A stretch of DNA of 64,000 nucleotides. It comes from Kordia sp. GTDB lineage: Bacteria > Bacteroidota > Bacteroidia > Flavobacteriales > Flavobacteriaceae. The notes beneath the pieces are model-generated. The model saw only the letters and a program-made list of their open reading frames with translations, was not told the DNA's origin and ran no database searches. Shown here piece after piece: positions 35,046-43,929 of this stretch (its first letter is position 1; every line of letters begins with the position of its first letter). A program made the translations under genes and the position numbers. The stretch lies in assembly GCF_022447245.1 (NCBI RefSeq), contig NZ_JAKVBC010000008.1, positions 62,001 through 126,000 on the forward strand. The letters run 5' to 3'.

Positions 35046-35192
35046 TTACTTTGGACAAGGACCTTCATTTAATAAAATCCAACACCAAGAACCAGTACAT
35101 CTTTGCGTTCCAGCTCCAACTACCTTTTTTTGTTCAAAATTTGAAATTGACTTTTTGTTAAGCTTCAAGTTTTTAATACTTCTTTTTTTCAT
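35046..35192 (-). CDS. Intact RiPP precursor peptide, class I lanthipeptide / TIGR04149-like leader
   Basis: A 48-residue peptide runs from ATG (A7 after the start) to TAA. The leader MKKRSIKNLKLNKKSISNFE is typical of Bacteroidetes RiPP precursors; a Lys-rich stretch KKVVGAG leads to a short core TQRCTGSWCWILLNEGPCPK with three Cys and a few Ser/Thr. The cleavage site is GAG rather than GG, so the leader end is uncertain. It is divergent from nothing close and ends at a convergent terminator. Two broken genes with the same leader lie at 11731 and 23583. No lanthionine synthetase, radical-SAM enzyme or export protease is in the window, so modification would rely on enzymes elsewhere. Confidence 0.72.
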   Translation of the reverse strand: MKKRSIKNLKLNKKSISNFEQKKVVGAGTQRCTGSWCWILLNEGPCPK

Positions 35193-35311
35193 GATTTTGG
35201 TATTTTGTGGTTAATAAAAAGTAAGATTTACAAGCGAAACTTTATTCAGGTTAGGTGAATACGTAATTGCTTTATAGTTAAATAGTTGATTGAGGTATTG
35301 AGTGAAATATT

Positions 35312-36007
35312 TTATTGCAGGCAAGCATTCCAAACAGGATCGTTAGGAAGTGGAGCAATAATTTCCAAAGGTTCTTTCTTTACAGGATGCGTAAAGACTA
35401 ATTTTCTTGCGTGCAAATGAATACTCGCATCTTTATTACTACGATCAAAGCCATACTTTAAATCGCCTTTTATCTTACAGCCAATCGCAGAAAGTTGTGC
35501 TCTAATTTGATGATGTCTTCCAGTATGTAATGCAATTTCAAGTAACACATAACGATCTAATGTTTTCTTGACAGCATAGTCTAAAATAGCTTTCTTACTT
35601 CCTACAATCTCTTTCGTAAAAGCTGTTGATTTATTATTCTTAGGATTTTTTCGAAGCCAATGTGTTAAGGTGTCACTTTGTTTTGGCGGATGATTTTTAA
35701 CTACTGCCCAATAGGTTTTCTTCGCTTTTTTTTCTGCAAAAAGTGCATTCAGTCTAGGTAATGCTTTGGAAGTTCTCGCAAAAACAACAATTCCGGTTGT
35801 TGGTCTGTCTAAGCGGTGTACAACACCCAAAAACACATTTCCAGGTTTATTATACTTCTCAGCAATGTATTCTTTTACAACGTCACTGAGTGGTTTATCG
35901 CCAGTTTTATCACCTTGTACAATATCTCCAGCACGCTTATTGACAATAATGATATGATTGTCCTCGTATAGTACGTGGAGATTATTTTTATTGGATAAAA
36001 CTTTCAA
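35312..36007 (-). CDS. RluA/RluD-family pseudouridine synthase
   Basis: The 231-residue catalytic domain has the signature GVVHRLDRPTTGIVVFAR (Asp near residue 68), KTYWAVVKNHP, and EIALHTGRHHQIRAQLSAIG near the C terminus. There is no N-terminal S4 domain, as in the short RluA/TruC-like branch. It makes pseudouridine in rRNA or tRNA; the target position is not predictable. It stands upstream of panB on the same strand, 174 bases away, with a REP-like repeat between. Confidence 0.88.
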   Translation of the reverse strand: MKVLSNKNNLHVLYEDNHIIIVNKRAGDIVQGDKTGDKPLSDVVKEYIAEKYNKPGNVFLGVVHRLDRPTTGIVVFARTSKALPRLNALFAEKKAKKTYWAVVKNHPPKQSDTLTHWLRKNPKNNKSTAFTKEIVGSKKAILDYAVKKTLDRYVLLEIALHTGRHHQIRAQLSAIGCKIKGDLKYGFDRSNKDASIHLHARKLVFTHPVKKEPLEIIAPLPNDPVWNACLQ

Positions 36008-36092
36008 TGTATTTGCTGCTTTTTAAATATATAATTATTTGTGAATTAAAATCTGTGGTATTAAATTGTTACTCGATACAATTTTCTATAAA

Positions 36093-36115
36093 TCTCGACT
36101 GCGCTCGATATGATA
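36093..36115. repeat. Dispersed REP-like repeat copy
   Basis: TCTCGACTGCGCTCGAT (36093-36109) matches TCTCAACTATGCTCGAT at 48144 at 14 of 17 positions. It carries a small TCGA...TCGA dyad. Confidence 0.45.
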
Positions 36116-36181
36116 GAAAATCACTCGAAATGATGTTTTGTTATGATAAAGTAATGATATATATAACTCACAACTCACAAC

Positions 36182-37000
36182 TTAGTATTGCTCCTTATCA
36201 TTCGGAAAATCTACAGACTTTACATCGGCAGCATATTGTTCAAATGCGTTGGTCATTTCTTCATACATATTCAAATAGCGACGTAAAAATCGTGGGTTAA
36301 ACTCATGTGTCATTCCTAACATATCATGCGTAACCAAAACTTGTCCATCAACCCCGTTCCCTGCACCAATTCCAATTACAGGAATCGTTAAGCTTTGGGC
36401 AACTTCTTTTGCCAATTTTGCAGGAACTTTTTCCAAAACAATAGCAAAACAACCTGCCTTTTCTAGCATTTTTGCATCTTCTTTCAATTTCTCAGCTTCC
36501 GCTTCTTCCTTGGCGCGAACAGTATACGTTCCAAATTTATAAATTGATTGAGGTGTCAATCCTAGATGTCCCATCACAGGAATTCCAGCATTCAAAATAC
36601 GTTTAACAGATTCTTTGATTTCCTTTCCACCTTCTACCTTTACAGCATGTCCACCAGATTCTTTCATAATTCGAATCGCAGAACGCAAGGCTTCTTTGGG
36701 ATCAGATTGGTAACTTCCAAAAGGAATATCAACCACAACCAAGGCTCTTTTTACGGCTCTAATTACAGAAGATGCATGATATATCATTTGATCCAAAGTA
36801 ATAGGCAATGTAGTTTCATGTCCTGCCATTACATTACTAGCGGAATCACCTACAAGAATGACATCAATTCCGGCGCCATCTACAATCTTTGCCATGGTAT
36901 AATCGTAAGCGGTCAACATGGAAATCTTTTCTCCATTGCTTTTCATCTCTACCACTGACTTTGTGGTCACTCTTTTGTACTGTTTCTTTGCGACTGACAT
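36182..37000 (-). CDS. panB: 3-methyl-2-oxobutanoate hydroxymethyltransferase (ketopantoate hydroxymethyltransferase)
   Basis: The 272-residue (beta/alpha)8 enzyme has [19 protein letters not shown] (about residues 26-44), [20 protein letters not shown] with the Asp of the Mg site, VKVEGGKE and [20 protein letters not shown] near the C terminus. It makes ketopantoate for pantothenate and CoA. No other pan genes are adjacent. Length and motifs are normal. Confidence 0.95.
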   Translation of the reverse strand: MSVAKKQYKRVTTKSVVEMKSNGEKISMLTAYDYTMAKIVDGAGIDVILVGDSASNVMAGHETTLPITLDQMIYHASSVIRAVKRALVVVDIPFGSYQSDPKEALRSAIRIMKESGGHAVKVEGGKEIKESVKRILNAGIPVMGHLGLTPQSIYKFGTYTVRAKEEAEAEKLKEDAKMLEKAGCFAIVLEKVPAKLAKEVAQSLTIPVIGIGAGNGVDGQVLVTHDMLGMTHEFNPRFLRRYLNMYEEMTNAFEQYAADVKSVDFPNDKEQY

Positions 37001-37169
37001 ATTATAATATTTTGTAAGACTGTAAAAATAATAATAAAAAGCAAGCAGAAAGCGAGTGCACTGTTTTTTATATGTTTCTTAGATAGAATCTTGTAAATAG
37101 ACGATAAAATTATATTCATCTAAGTGATTTCTACTTGTTTTATAAACAGTTGTTTATGGTCTGAAATAA

Positions 37170-37676
37170 CTATTTTTTTAGGAAAAAATCATTTATTTTA
37201 GAAAAGTCTTTTGTATAGATCATGTCTTTAACTTTATTTCCTTTTGCATCTATAATAACAAAGTATGGTTGTGCATTTGTCTTAAATTTTTCTACTTGCC
37301 ATTTGTAATATTTTTGACCTACCGTTCTTTGTGTAATTTCATTGGTAACTAATTCATTTTTAGATAGTTTTTCTTTATTGTCAAGATGTAATGGCACAAA
37401 TATGAAGTCACTTTTAAGCCGTTTAATTATAGCTTTATTTTGTCGTATATAATCTTCCATTCTTGAAGTACTTCTTGCAGAGTAAGCAGTGAAAAATAGC
37501 AATAGTGGTTTTTTTTCTTCAGCTGCCTGTGCTAACAAGTCGTCAAAATATACATTGCCTACTGGTTCAAAAATATTTCTATCGTTTGACAATCTGTTTT
37601 TATGTTGAGTCTTAGTAAAGCATCCAATAATTAACAGCATCGTGAAACAGGGTATAACTTTTTTTAAATATCTCAT
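37170..37676 (-). CDS. Thioredoxin-fold lipoprotein without the CxxC cysteines
   Basis: The 168-residue lipoprotein (signal LLIIGC) has a thioredoxin-like fold: LLFFTAYSARSTSRMEDYI where TlpA/DsbD-type proteins have the active-site CxxC, then NAQPYFVIIDAKGN with the cis-Pro. Both catalytic Cys are replaced (A and T in TAYSARSTSRM), so it cannot act as a normal disulfide reductase. It is the last gene of a minus-strand run that begins with the bile-acid-symporter-family gene, one base after the YciI gene. It may bind or scaffold rather than catalyse. Confidence 0.75.
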   Translation of the reverse strand: MRYLKKVIPCFTMLLIIGCFTKTQHKNRLSNDRNIFEPVGNVYFDDLLAQAAEEKKPLLLFFTAYSARSTSRMEDYIRQNKAIIKRLKSDFIFVPLHLDNKEKLSKNELVTNEITQRTVGQKYYKWQVEKFKTNAQPYFVIIDAKGNKVKDMIYTKDFSKINDFFLKK

Positions 37677-37677
37677 T

Positions 37678-37968
37678 TTACGATTCTTTCAAAAATGACC
37701 ACTCTTCACAGGTTTTACTTGGAATAAATTCGGTAATCTTGTAGTCCGCTAAATCGTGGATTTTAAACGGATCTTTTTCTAGAATTGTAGCAAGCTGTAG
37801 TTTGTCTGTAATTTTTGATAAAATAATACCACCAGTTCTTGGAACTTTTCTTCCAGAAGCATGAAAATTGCCCAATTCGTATTGTAAATTCAAATAGGCA
37901 ATATGATCTTCTAAATGTAGATCTACAATTTCTAGAGGAACTTTATAGGTTAAAGATATAATGTACAT
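37678..37968 (-). CDS. YciI-like protein
   Basis: The 96-residue single-domain protein reads YIISLTYKVPLEIVDLHLED, HIAYLNLQYELGNFHASG and GGIILSKITDKLQLATILEK, then DPF, the YciI fold with the conserved His of HLEDH and the DPF motif. No substrate is known for the family in general. It is packed between an unknown protein (1 base gap) and the thioredoxin-like gene. Confidence 0.82.
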   Translation of the reverse strand: MYIISLTYKVPLEIVDLHLEDHIAYLNLQYELGNFHASGRKVPRTGGIILSKITDKLQLATILEKDPFKIHDLADYKITEFIPSKTCEEWSFLKES

Positions 37969-37969
37969 A

Positions 37970-38731
37970 TTATGCGTTTTTTAATAAGTTTGCACACCAA
38001 ATAGTTTCTTTATGACAAATATGATCTATTTTTTGTTCAAACGTAATTTGATCTATTCTAGTAATTCGATATTCAAATTGTAATTGAATTGATTGCATCA
38101 AAGCCATATGCGCTTGTTTGGCAATGGTTTTTATATCAGTATATATTTTTCCATGTTGTAATTGTTCACAAATTACTTGAAATTTATAATATACATGCGT
38201 ATTTGCATCAGTTGTAACCAAGTCAACACCTTTGAGTTCTAATGTTGTTACGGGCGACAAATTCCCTTGATTTATGGAAGATTCAATAATTGCTTTTCCA
38301 TTTCTTAAAATATATCTAAGTTCGTTTGGCCAGCAAGGTTCTGGATTATACCAAAGTAAGCCTCTATCTAAAACAGCATAAATAAAGTGTAATAATTTAT
38401 CATTAGTACTACGCTCAATTAAAATGTCTAAATCTTGATGATTTTCTTCTTTAGAATAACAAAAATTATGGATGAGTTGAAGCTGTATCGGATTTATATT
38501 TTCACCAGTAAGTAGTTCGCTATGAGCTTCAGAAAATTCATGAATAGATTCATACGATACACAAAAATAAAATAATTGTCGAATATCATTTCTTACAGCC
38601 CAAGGTCGTATTTTATTTATTTCGATCATAGGAGAGCTAATCCAACTATAACGCTTTGCTAAGGTTTCTTTTTGAATATCTAGAAATTGCCAATTTTCTA
38701 CAGTATATTTTTGTAATAATTCACCGATCAT
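37970..38731 (-). CDS. Hypothetical protein
   Basis: I do not recognise this 253-residue soluble protein. It is rich in aromatic residues (KRYSWISSPMIEI, LLWYNPEPCWPNELRY, THVYYKFQVICEQL) and His/Cys pairs at the end (DHICHKETIWCANLL). No signal peptide, membrane segment or clear repeats are visible. It lies between YciI and GyrI-like genes in the same unit, with a 31-base gap upstream. A small-molecule-response role is possible only by context. Confidence 0.6.
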   Translation of the reverse strand: MIGELLQKYTVENWQFLDIQKETLAKRYSWISSPMIEINKIRPWAVRNDIRQLFYFCVSYESIHEFSEAHSELLTGENINPIQLQLIHNFCYSKEENHQDLDILIERSTNDKLLHFIYAVLDRGLLWYNPEPCWPNELRYILRNGKAIIESSINQGNLSPVTTLELKGVDLVTTDANTHVYYKFQVICEQLQHGKIYTDIKTIAKQAHMALMQSIQLQFEYRITRIDQITFEQKIDHICHKETIWCANLLKNA

Positions 38732-38762
38732 ATTGTTCTAAAAAATATTAAAAGTGGCTATT

Positions 38763-39245
38763 TTACTTTTTAATCGGAATCCAAACTTCTTCTTCAGAAT
38801 CTTCACTAGCGGGTTTATATTTATCGCCTAAAACTTCAAAATGCGGCCTGTTATCTAGTGCATATTCTGAATTTGGTAACCATTGACTAAAAATATAAGT
38901 TGCCATTTTTGCAAAATGCTGAGGCAATCCTTTGTAAATAAAAACGGCGTACAATCCAGCTTCGATAGTTAAGGTTTCCATATCTTCTGGAATTGTATCA
39001 AAACTAGAAACTTCAGTCATGGCGTACTTTGTGAATGCTGTTTGCGGATTGAAATTTCTAAAATATGAAATGTCATCATATACTTGAATTGAATACAAAT
39101 CGGTTCCAATTGTATTCTTGACACTTTTTCTATGCTGCATAAAACTTTTCCAAAGTACTGGAGTTGTATTTTGAACTAAAGACATGCGAGCAGACTTCCC
39201 AATGAGTTTTTTCTGTGGAAGTGTTTGTATTGTCGGTTGTTTCAT
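38763..39245 (-). CDS. GyrI-like small-molecule-binding domain protein
   Basis: The 160-residue protein has the GyrI/AraC effector-binding fold: IQTLPQKKLIGKSARMSL as strand 1, YSIQVYDDISYFRNF, then MTEVSSFDTIPEDMETLTIE and GLYAVFIYKGL. There is no DNA-binding domain. It overlaps the following bile-acid-symporter-family gene by one base, so it is translated with it. Stand-alone members bind or hydrolyse hydrophobic compounds; a ligand cannot be named. Confidence 0.78.
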   Translation of the reverse strand: MKQPTIQTLPQKKLIGKSARMSLVQNTTPVLWKSFMQHRKSVKNTIGTDLYSIQVYDDISYFRNFNPQTAFTKYAMTEVSSFDTIPEDMETLTIEAGLYAVFIYKGLPQHFAKMATYIFSQWLPNSEYALDNRPHFEVLGDKYKPASEDSEEEVWIPIKK

Positions 39246-40123
39246 TATTGATCAATAGAATTATTTCTTCGACTACCAAAATACCACATTAAGATACTTC
39301 CTGTAATAAACATCCAAATAGAATACGCTACAATTGGAATTGCCATATCTAAATTGTTTAAAACTGTAGTCGCAATAACAATTGCAAGTGTCCCGTTTTG
39401 AATACCACTTTCCACGGTAATAGTAATGGAATCCTTTAAATTTAATTTAAATAAACGAGCAGTCAAATATCCAAGTGCCATCGTTGCTACATTTAGTAAC
39501 AAGGTAACCAAACCAACTTGTTTCATTGCATCACCTAAAAACTTCCATTTAGCAACTACAATTGCAGCAAATATAAAGACAAAAATTACACTTGAAGCTG
39601 TTCGCATAGGATTTTCCATTCGTGTGGCGAATGCAGGCTTTTTACGACGCACAAACATTCCGATGGAAATTGGAATCACAATAATGACAAGTACTTGAAG
39701 TATAATATCAAAAACAGGTAACTCTTTTATAACATTTGAATCAGCACCAAAATAGTCAAGTGCATACGATAAAATCATTGGAATTGTTAAGATAGTAGCA
39801 AAACTGACAATAGCTGTCAAAGTTACAGATAGCGCAATATTTCCTCTACAAATTTGAGTGATTAAGTTACTAGTTGGTCCACCAGGCGCTGCGGCTAAAA
39901 TCATCAATCCAATGGCCATCGTGGCATCCAATCCAAAGGCTATAGCTAAAGAAAATCCAATAATTGGTAAAAATACAAGCTGATTCATAATGCCGATAAA
40001 TGCAGCTTTTGGATATTTTGTAATTCGTGTAAAATCTTTTGGAACTAAGGTCATTCCCATCCCAAACATAATAATGGCAAGCGATAAAGGAAGTAATACT
40101 TTGGTTAAAATGGTAACTATCAT
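39245..40123 (-). CDS. Bile acid:sodium symporter (BASS) family protein
   Basis: The 292-residue protein has about ten membrane segments and the BASS landmarks: FGMGMTLVPKDFTRITKYPK near the start, AAAPGGPTSNLITQICRGNI (about residues 77-96) and TVESGIQNGTLAIVIATTVL (about 228-247), the two cross-over motifs that bind Na+. Bacterial members import organic anions such as bile acids, pantoate or steroids. It is the first gene of the unit, with GyrI-like, unknown, YciI and thioredoxin-like genes downstream. Confidence 0.87.
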   Translation of the reverse strand: MIVTILTKVLLPLSLAIIMFGMGMTLVPKDFTRITKYPKAAFIGIMNQLVFLPIIGFSLAIAFGLDATMAIGLMILAAAPGGPTSNLITQICRGNIALSVTLTAIVSFATILTIPMILSYALDYFGADSNVIKELPVFDIILQVLVIIVIPISIGMFVRRKKPAFATRMENPMRTASSVIFVFIFAAIVVAKWKFLGDAMKQVGLVTLLLNVATMALGYLTARLFKLNLKDSITITVESGIQNGTLAIVIATTVLNNLDMAIPIVAYSIWMFITGSILMWYFGSRRNNSIDQ

Positions 40124-40187
40124 TGGTTGATTATTTTGAAAAACAATGTAGTAATAAAAAAGCTATTTGATTATAATAATATATTTT

Positions 40188-40544
40188 TTATTCATTAACA
40201 TCTAATATAATAAGGAAAGAAGGATGGTAGTACATATTTGTATAATCCCAAGTAACAAGCATCTGTGTAAAAGTACCTACGACGAAAAAGAACAATCGAA
40301 ACTTAAAAATATTTAGTTTTACTTTCAAATAATATTGGTTTGCTACTTCGAGTAAGATTCCGGTACAATATAAAATATTACTAATGATTCCCCATAAAAT
40401 TACTCCAATAGCGTCTTCTACTCCAAAACGATGCGGAATAAAAGCAAGGATGGCAATAACTCCAGTAATTCCTACAAAAAAATTAAAAGCAATTCGTTTC
40501 TTTTCCCACCAAGAAATGGTGTTTTTAAGTATGATAGTATCAAT
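40188..40544 (-). CDS. Small four-helix membrane protein with no ATG/GTG/TTG start
   Basis: A long open frame on the minus strand encodes ~118 residues: DTIILKNTISWWEKKRIAFN, then a helix (FFVGITGVIAILAFI), VEDAIGVILWGIISNILYCT, and a last helix (LFFFVVGTFTQMLVTW) before NE*. Alternating hydrophobic helices, coding-like composition and the fit to the gap say this is a real gene. The natural start is ATT at 40544 (expected ATG). A stop lies 30 bases upstream and no conventional start precedes the coding part. The gene lies between the BASS gene and the NTF2-like gene. I do not recognise the family. Confidence 0.6.
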   Translation of the reverse strand: MDTIILKNTISWWEKKRIAFNFFVGITGVIAILAFIPHRFGVEDAIGVILWGIISNILYCTGILLEVANQYYLKVKLNIFKFRLFFFVVGTFTQMLVTWDYTNMYYHPSFLIILDVNE

Positions 40545-40666
40545 TCGGGCATAAACTTTAAGGAAGTAAAGCTAGCTAAATTGTTTACAGTAATAATATT
40601 TTAAAATCTTAAAACTATTATAAATTTTAATTTTTTTAAGTTATTTTTTTGCAAAATCAACCAATT

Positions 40667-41125
40667 ATGAAACGATATTTACTTTTAATAATCTTTGTCA
40701 TAAGTGTTAGTGTAAATGCACAAACTGATGATGAAAAAGCAGCAAAACAAGCTGTCATCCAATTTTTTGAAGGCTTCCATGAAAAAGATTCTGTACTGAT
40801 GCAACAAGTAGTCCATAAAGATATTATTCTACAAACTACATTTACGACCAAAGATGGCAAAGCAGTACTTAAAAATGGCAATGCAAACAATTTTATAAAA
40901 GCAGTTGTGAATAGAAGAGATAGTCCAACTTGGGACGAACGTATACAATCTTATAATGTACAAGTAGATGGAACCATGGCAAATGTATGGACACCTTATG
41001 AGTTTTGGCTTGATGGTAAGTTTCTACACTGTGGCGTGAATTCATTTCAATTATTTAAAGACAACGGACAATGGAAAATTATTTATTTAATTGATACGCG
41101 ACGTAAAAAAAGTTGTCAAGAATAG
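40667..41125 (+). CDS. Exported NTF2/SnoaL-like protein
   Basis: The 152-residue protein has a signal peptide (YLLLIIFVISVSVNAQ) and an NTF2-like cone: AAKQAVIQFFEGFHEKDSVLM, then VHKDIILQTTF, VDGTMANVWTPYEFWLDGKF and GQWKIIYLIDTRR. The fold is used for small-molecule binding or catalysis (SnoaL, ketosteroid isomerase). The Met at 40667 is chosen over one at 40649 because it begins the signal peptide directly. It stands alone. Function is unknown. Confidence 0.83.
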   Translation: MKRYLLLIIFVISVSVNAQTDDEKAAKQAVIQFFEGFHEKDSVLMQQVVHKDIILQTTFTTKDGKAVLKNGNANNFIKAVVNRRDSPTWDERIQSYNVQVDGTMANVWTPYEFWLDGKFLHCGVNSFQLFKDNGQWKIIYLIDTRRKKSCQE

Positions 41126-41294
41126 TTAAAAATCGAACTTTTTGATGGAGGTTTGAAGGTAGCTTGTTTTTAGTGTTTTAAGAATAAATACAACATAAAT
41201 GCTATTACTAAAGAAACAGATTGCCACTTCGCTATGCTTCTCGAAAAGACGTATCTAATATATCTAAAAGTCTAAAAACAAAGCAAGTCTTAAA

Positions 41295-42713
41295 CTAACA
41301 GTCTGCTAAATTCACACCGATGGCCAATCCACCTTCGGACGTTTCTTTATACTTGGAATTCATATCTTTTGCAGTTTCCCACATGGTATTTACTACTTTA
41401 TCCAGCGGAACTTTCACATCTTCTGGATTGGTTTCCATCGCTAATTCTGCAGCGTTAATTGCTTTGATAGCGCCCATGGAATTTCTTTCTATACACGGAA
41501 CTTGTACCAAACCACCAATTGGATCGCAAGTCAGTCCCAAATGATGTTCCATGGCAATTTCAGCAGCAACCATTATTTGCTCTGGTGAACCTCCGTACAA
41601 CTCTGTCAAAGCTCCAGCAGCCATGGCAGAAGAAACACCAATTTCAGCTTGGCAACCACCCATAGCAGCAGAAATAGTGGCACCTTTTTTGAAAATACTG
41701 CCAATTTCTCCAGCAACTAGTAAAAAACGTTTGATATGACTAAAATCTGCTTTATGATTTTCAATAACCATATAATACATTAAAACAGCTGGAATAACTC
41801 CAGCACTTCCATTGGTTGGAGCAGTAACAACACGACCTAAAGAAGCATTTACTTCATTTACCGCAAGCGCAAAACAACTTACCCATTTAAAAATTTGACG
41901 AAACCTTACTTTAGTCTTTCGAATTGTTTGCAACCATTCTTCAGGAGTAGAATATGGTAAATCCCCTTTCAACTTTTGATGAATATCATAGGCTCTGCGT
42001 TTCACATTTAATCCTCCAGGTAAAACACCAGTGGTATGACAGCCTGTATACATACATTCTAACATTGTTTTCCAAACGCGTTTTAGCTCAGCATCAATTT
42101 CTTCTGGAAAACGTAATAAAGTTTCATTCAAAAGGACAATCTCAGAGATTTTTTTCTGTTCCTTTTCGCAAAACTCAAGTAAATCCGTTGCTTTATCAAT
42201 AGGAAATGGAAAAATACGAATAGGATGATCGGTATCATCATGTGTTTCATGCTCTTTAACTACAAATCCGCCGCCAATAGAATAAAAGGTAGAAGAATGA
42301 ATTTTATGATTGACTATGGCGTGAAATGTAACGCCATTTGGATGAAACGGTAAAAAATTAGAATTGAATATAATATCTTTACTTGGCGTAAAAGGAATCT
42401 CTTTTTCTTGATTGAAAGCTAAACTATTTTCTTTGTTAATAGTTTCTACAATCGTCGGAATATCTTCAGTAGGAACAGTTTCAGGATCGGCACCATATAA
42501 ACCCAATAAAACAGCTAAATCAGTAGCATGTCCTTTTCCCGTTAAGGATAAAGAACCGAATAAACTTACTTTAATAGAAGTAACATCATCAAAAAGGTTT
42601 GCAGCTTTTAGTTCTTTAATCCAGCTTTCAGCAGCTCTCCAAGGTCCTAAAGTATGGGAACTAGAAGGACCTACGCCAATTTTAAGCATATCAAAAACGC
42701 TGATATATTCCAT
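41295..42713 (-). CDS. sdaA: L-serine ammonia-lyase (iron-sulfur dependent)
   Basis: The 472-residue single-chain enzyme has [20 protein letters not shown] (N-terminal beta domain) and [20 protein letters not shown], with a C-terminal alpha domain holding the 4Fe-4S Cys ([40 protein letters not shown]) and [18 protein letters not shown]. It converts serine to pyruvate plus ammonia. Fusion of the two subunits in one chain is normal for type I/II enzymes. It is monocistronic. Confidence 0.93.
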   Translation of the reverse strand: MEYISVFDMLKIGVGPSSSHTLGPWRAAESWIKELKAANLFDDVTSIKVSLFGSLSLTGKGHATDLAVLLGLYGADPETVPTEDIPTIVETINKENSLAFNQEKEIPFTPSKDIIFNSNFLPFHPNGVTFHAIVNHKIHSSTFYSIGGGFVVKEHETHDDTDHPIRIFPFPIDKATDLLEFCEKEQKKISEIVLLNETLLRFPEEIDAELKRVWKTMLECMYTGCHTTGVLPGGLNVKRRAYDIHQKLKGDLPYSTPEEWLQTIRKTKVRFRQIFKWVSCFALAVNEVNASLGRVVTAPTNGSAGVIPAVLMYYMVIENHKADFSHIKRFLLVAGEIGSIFKKGATISAAMGGCQAEIGVSSAMAAGALTELYGGSPEQIMVAAEIAMEHHLGLTCDPIGGLVQVPCIERNSMGAIKAINAAELAMETNPEDVKVPLDKVVNTMWETAKDMNSKYKETSEGGLAIGVNLADC

Positions 42714-42903
42714 AATAAGTTAGTTGTTTGTGGCAGTAAATATAATTGTATTGTTTGAAAATTAAATAAGATTTGAATTTTTTTCAAAGGTTTTCGTAAA
42801 ATAACTTTTAGTGATACATTTTCAGAGGATTAACTAGATGTTCTCTATTTGTTTTTGATCACTCTAAACATTAGGAGTTTTAAAAATGAGAAGTTTGTAC
42901 GGT

Positions 42904-43785
42904 TTATTCTTTCATACGTTTCATTACCCAAGTATGAGGAGCAGTAACAGCAAATAAGATTAAGAATAAAACCGTGTTAAAAAATTTGGTATCTAGTGCA
43001 TAATAAGAGACAACCAATCCAACAATACTTAATATCCAATAAAAAAAAGCAGTTTGGAAGTATTTCGTGATGGAACGTTTGTCATTTGCGCCAAATAAAT
43101 AATGTATTTGATCCGCTATGGAAGGAATACTATGCCAAAACACAAAATACACTGCAAATCCAAAAATTAAAGATCCTGTTTTAAATACTAAAAATAAAAC
43201 TAGTAAATATAATACCTCTTTAAAGTAATTAAGAGCTAAGGTAATGTCCTTAAAATAAGAATATACAGGAAGTAAAAGTAAAACTGAAGATGAAACAATT
43301 AGGGTATATTTTACAAGTGTTAAATTAATTTCCACTGAAGTTAAGTTGGAAAGAATATTATTTACATCAGAAATATTTTCATGAAAAAGCAAAGAAAATA
43401 TAAAGAGTCCGTATATGATGTATACCCATCTTTTTAGTTTACCAAGAGGAATTAATTTTTTCTCTAAATGCTGTTCTCCAAAATGATAAGCGCTCAGCAA
43501 AATAAAAATTAGCATAGCAGTAAAAGGAAAAATCCAATATATAACCATACAAAAAAGAATAATTAAAAGGTATGTAAAAAGCGACTTACCAAAGCGCTTC
43601 TTTTCGATTTTCTTTTTTTGTAATATAGTTAAGTCGTTGGCTCCATGGATAATTCCTAAACTCAATACAAAAACATAAGCAATAGTATCCTCTATTACTT
43701 CTCCAAATTGAATACTTATCCAGAATAAGAAAAATGTTATAATTATCATAAAATCTTGATAATCTGACTTCAAAAGGTGTTTCAT
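42904..43785 (-). CDS. blh: Beta-carotene 15,15'-dioxygenase (Brp/Blh family)
   Basis: The 293-residue integral membrane enzyme has about eight hydrophobic segments and the family iron-site His residues: LGIIHGANDLTIL, LLSAYHFGEQHL and YFVFWHSIPSIADQIHYLFG. It cleaves beta-carotene to retinal, the chromophore of the rhodopsin divergently encoded 144 bases away. A TAAATTTG box (TAnnTTTG type) lies at 43791-43798, 5 bases before the start codon. This would make the transcript leaderless or nearly so if used. No carotenoid genes are adjacent. Confidence 0.92.
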   Translation of the reverse strand: MKHLLKSDYQDFMIIITFFLFWISIQFGEVIEDTIAYVFVLSLGIIHGANDLTILQKKKIEKKRFGKSLFTYLLIILFCMVIYWIFPFTAMLIFILLSAYHFGEQHLEKKLIPLGKLKRWVYIIYGLFIFSLLFHENISDVNNILSNLTSVEINLTLVKYTLIVSSSVLLLLPVYSYFKDITLALNYFKEVLYLLVLFLVFKTGSLIFGFAVYFVFWHSIPSIADQIHYLFGANDKRSITKYFQTAFFYWILSIVGLVVSYYALDTKFFNTVLFLILFAVTAPHTWVMKRMKE

Positions 43786-43929
43786 AGTGTCAAATTTACA
43801 ATATTTTTCATTTTGTGTAAAATATTTTTAAATGAGTTAAACAAAATTTTAGTATTTTTGTTTAAACATTCACTTTAAATAATAAACATAAACTTAAAAA
43901 ATCATTTATTAATTAATCTATCTATAATT
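43786..43929. promoter_or_regulatory. blh/proteorhodopsin intergenic promoter region
   Basis: The region holds divergent promoters. TATTTTTG at 43853-43860 fits the Bacteroidetes TAnnTTTG -7 box for the rhodopsin gene (leader of about 60 bases). TAAATTTG on the minus strand (43791-43798) fits blh. I find no good TTTG -33 partner at the 19-21 base spacing for either. Confidence 0.4.

Noticed and set aside
36007-36300. Plus-strand ORF between the RluA-type gene and panB
   Set aside because: It runs across an intergenic repeat and into panB, with no family-like sequence and no ribosome site.
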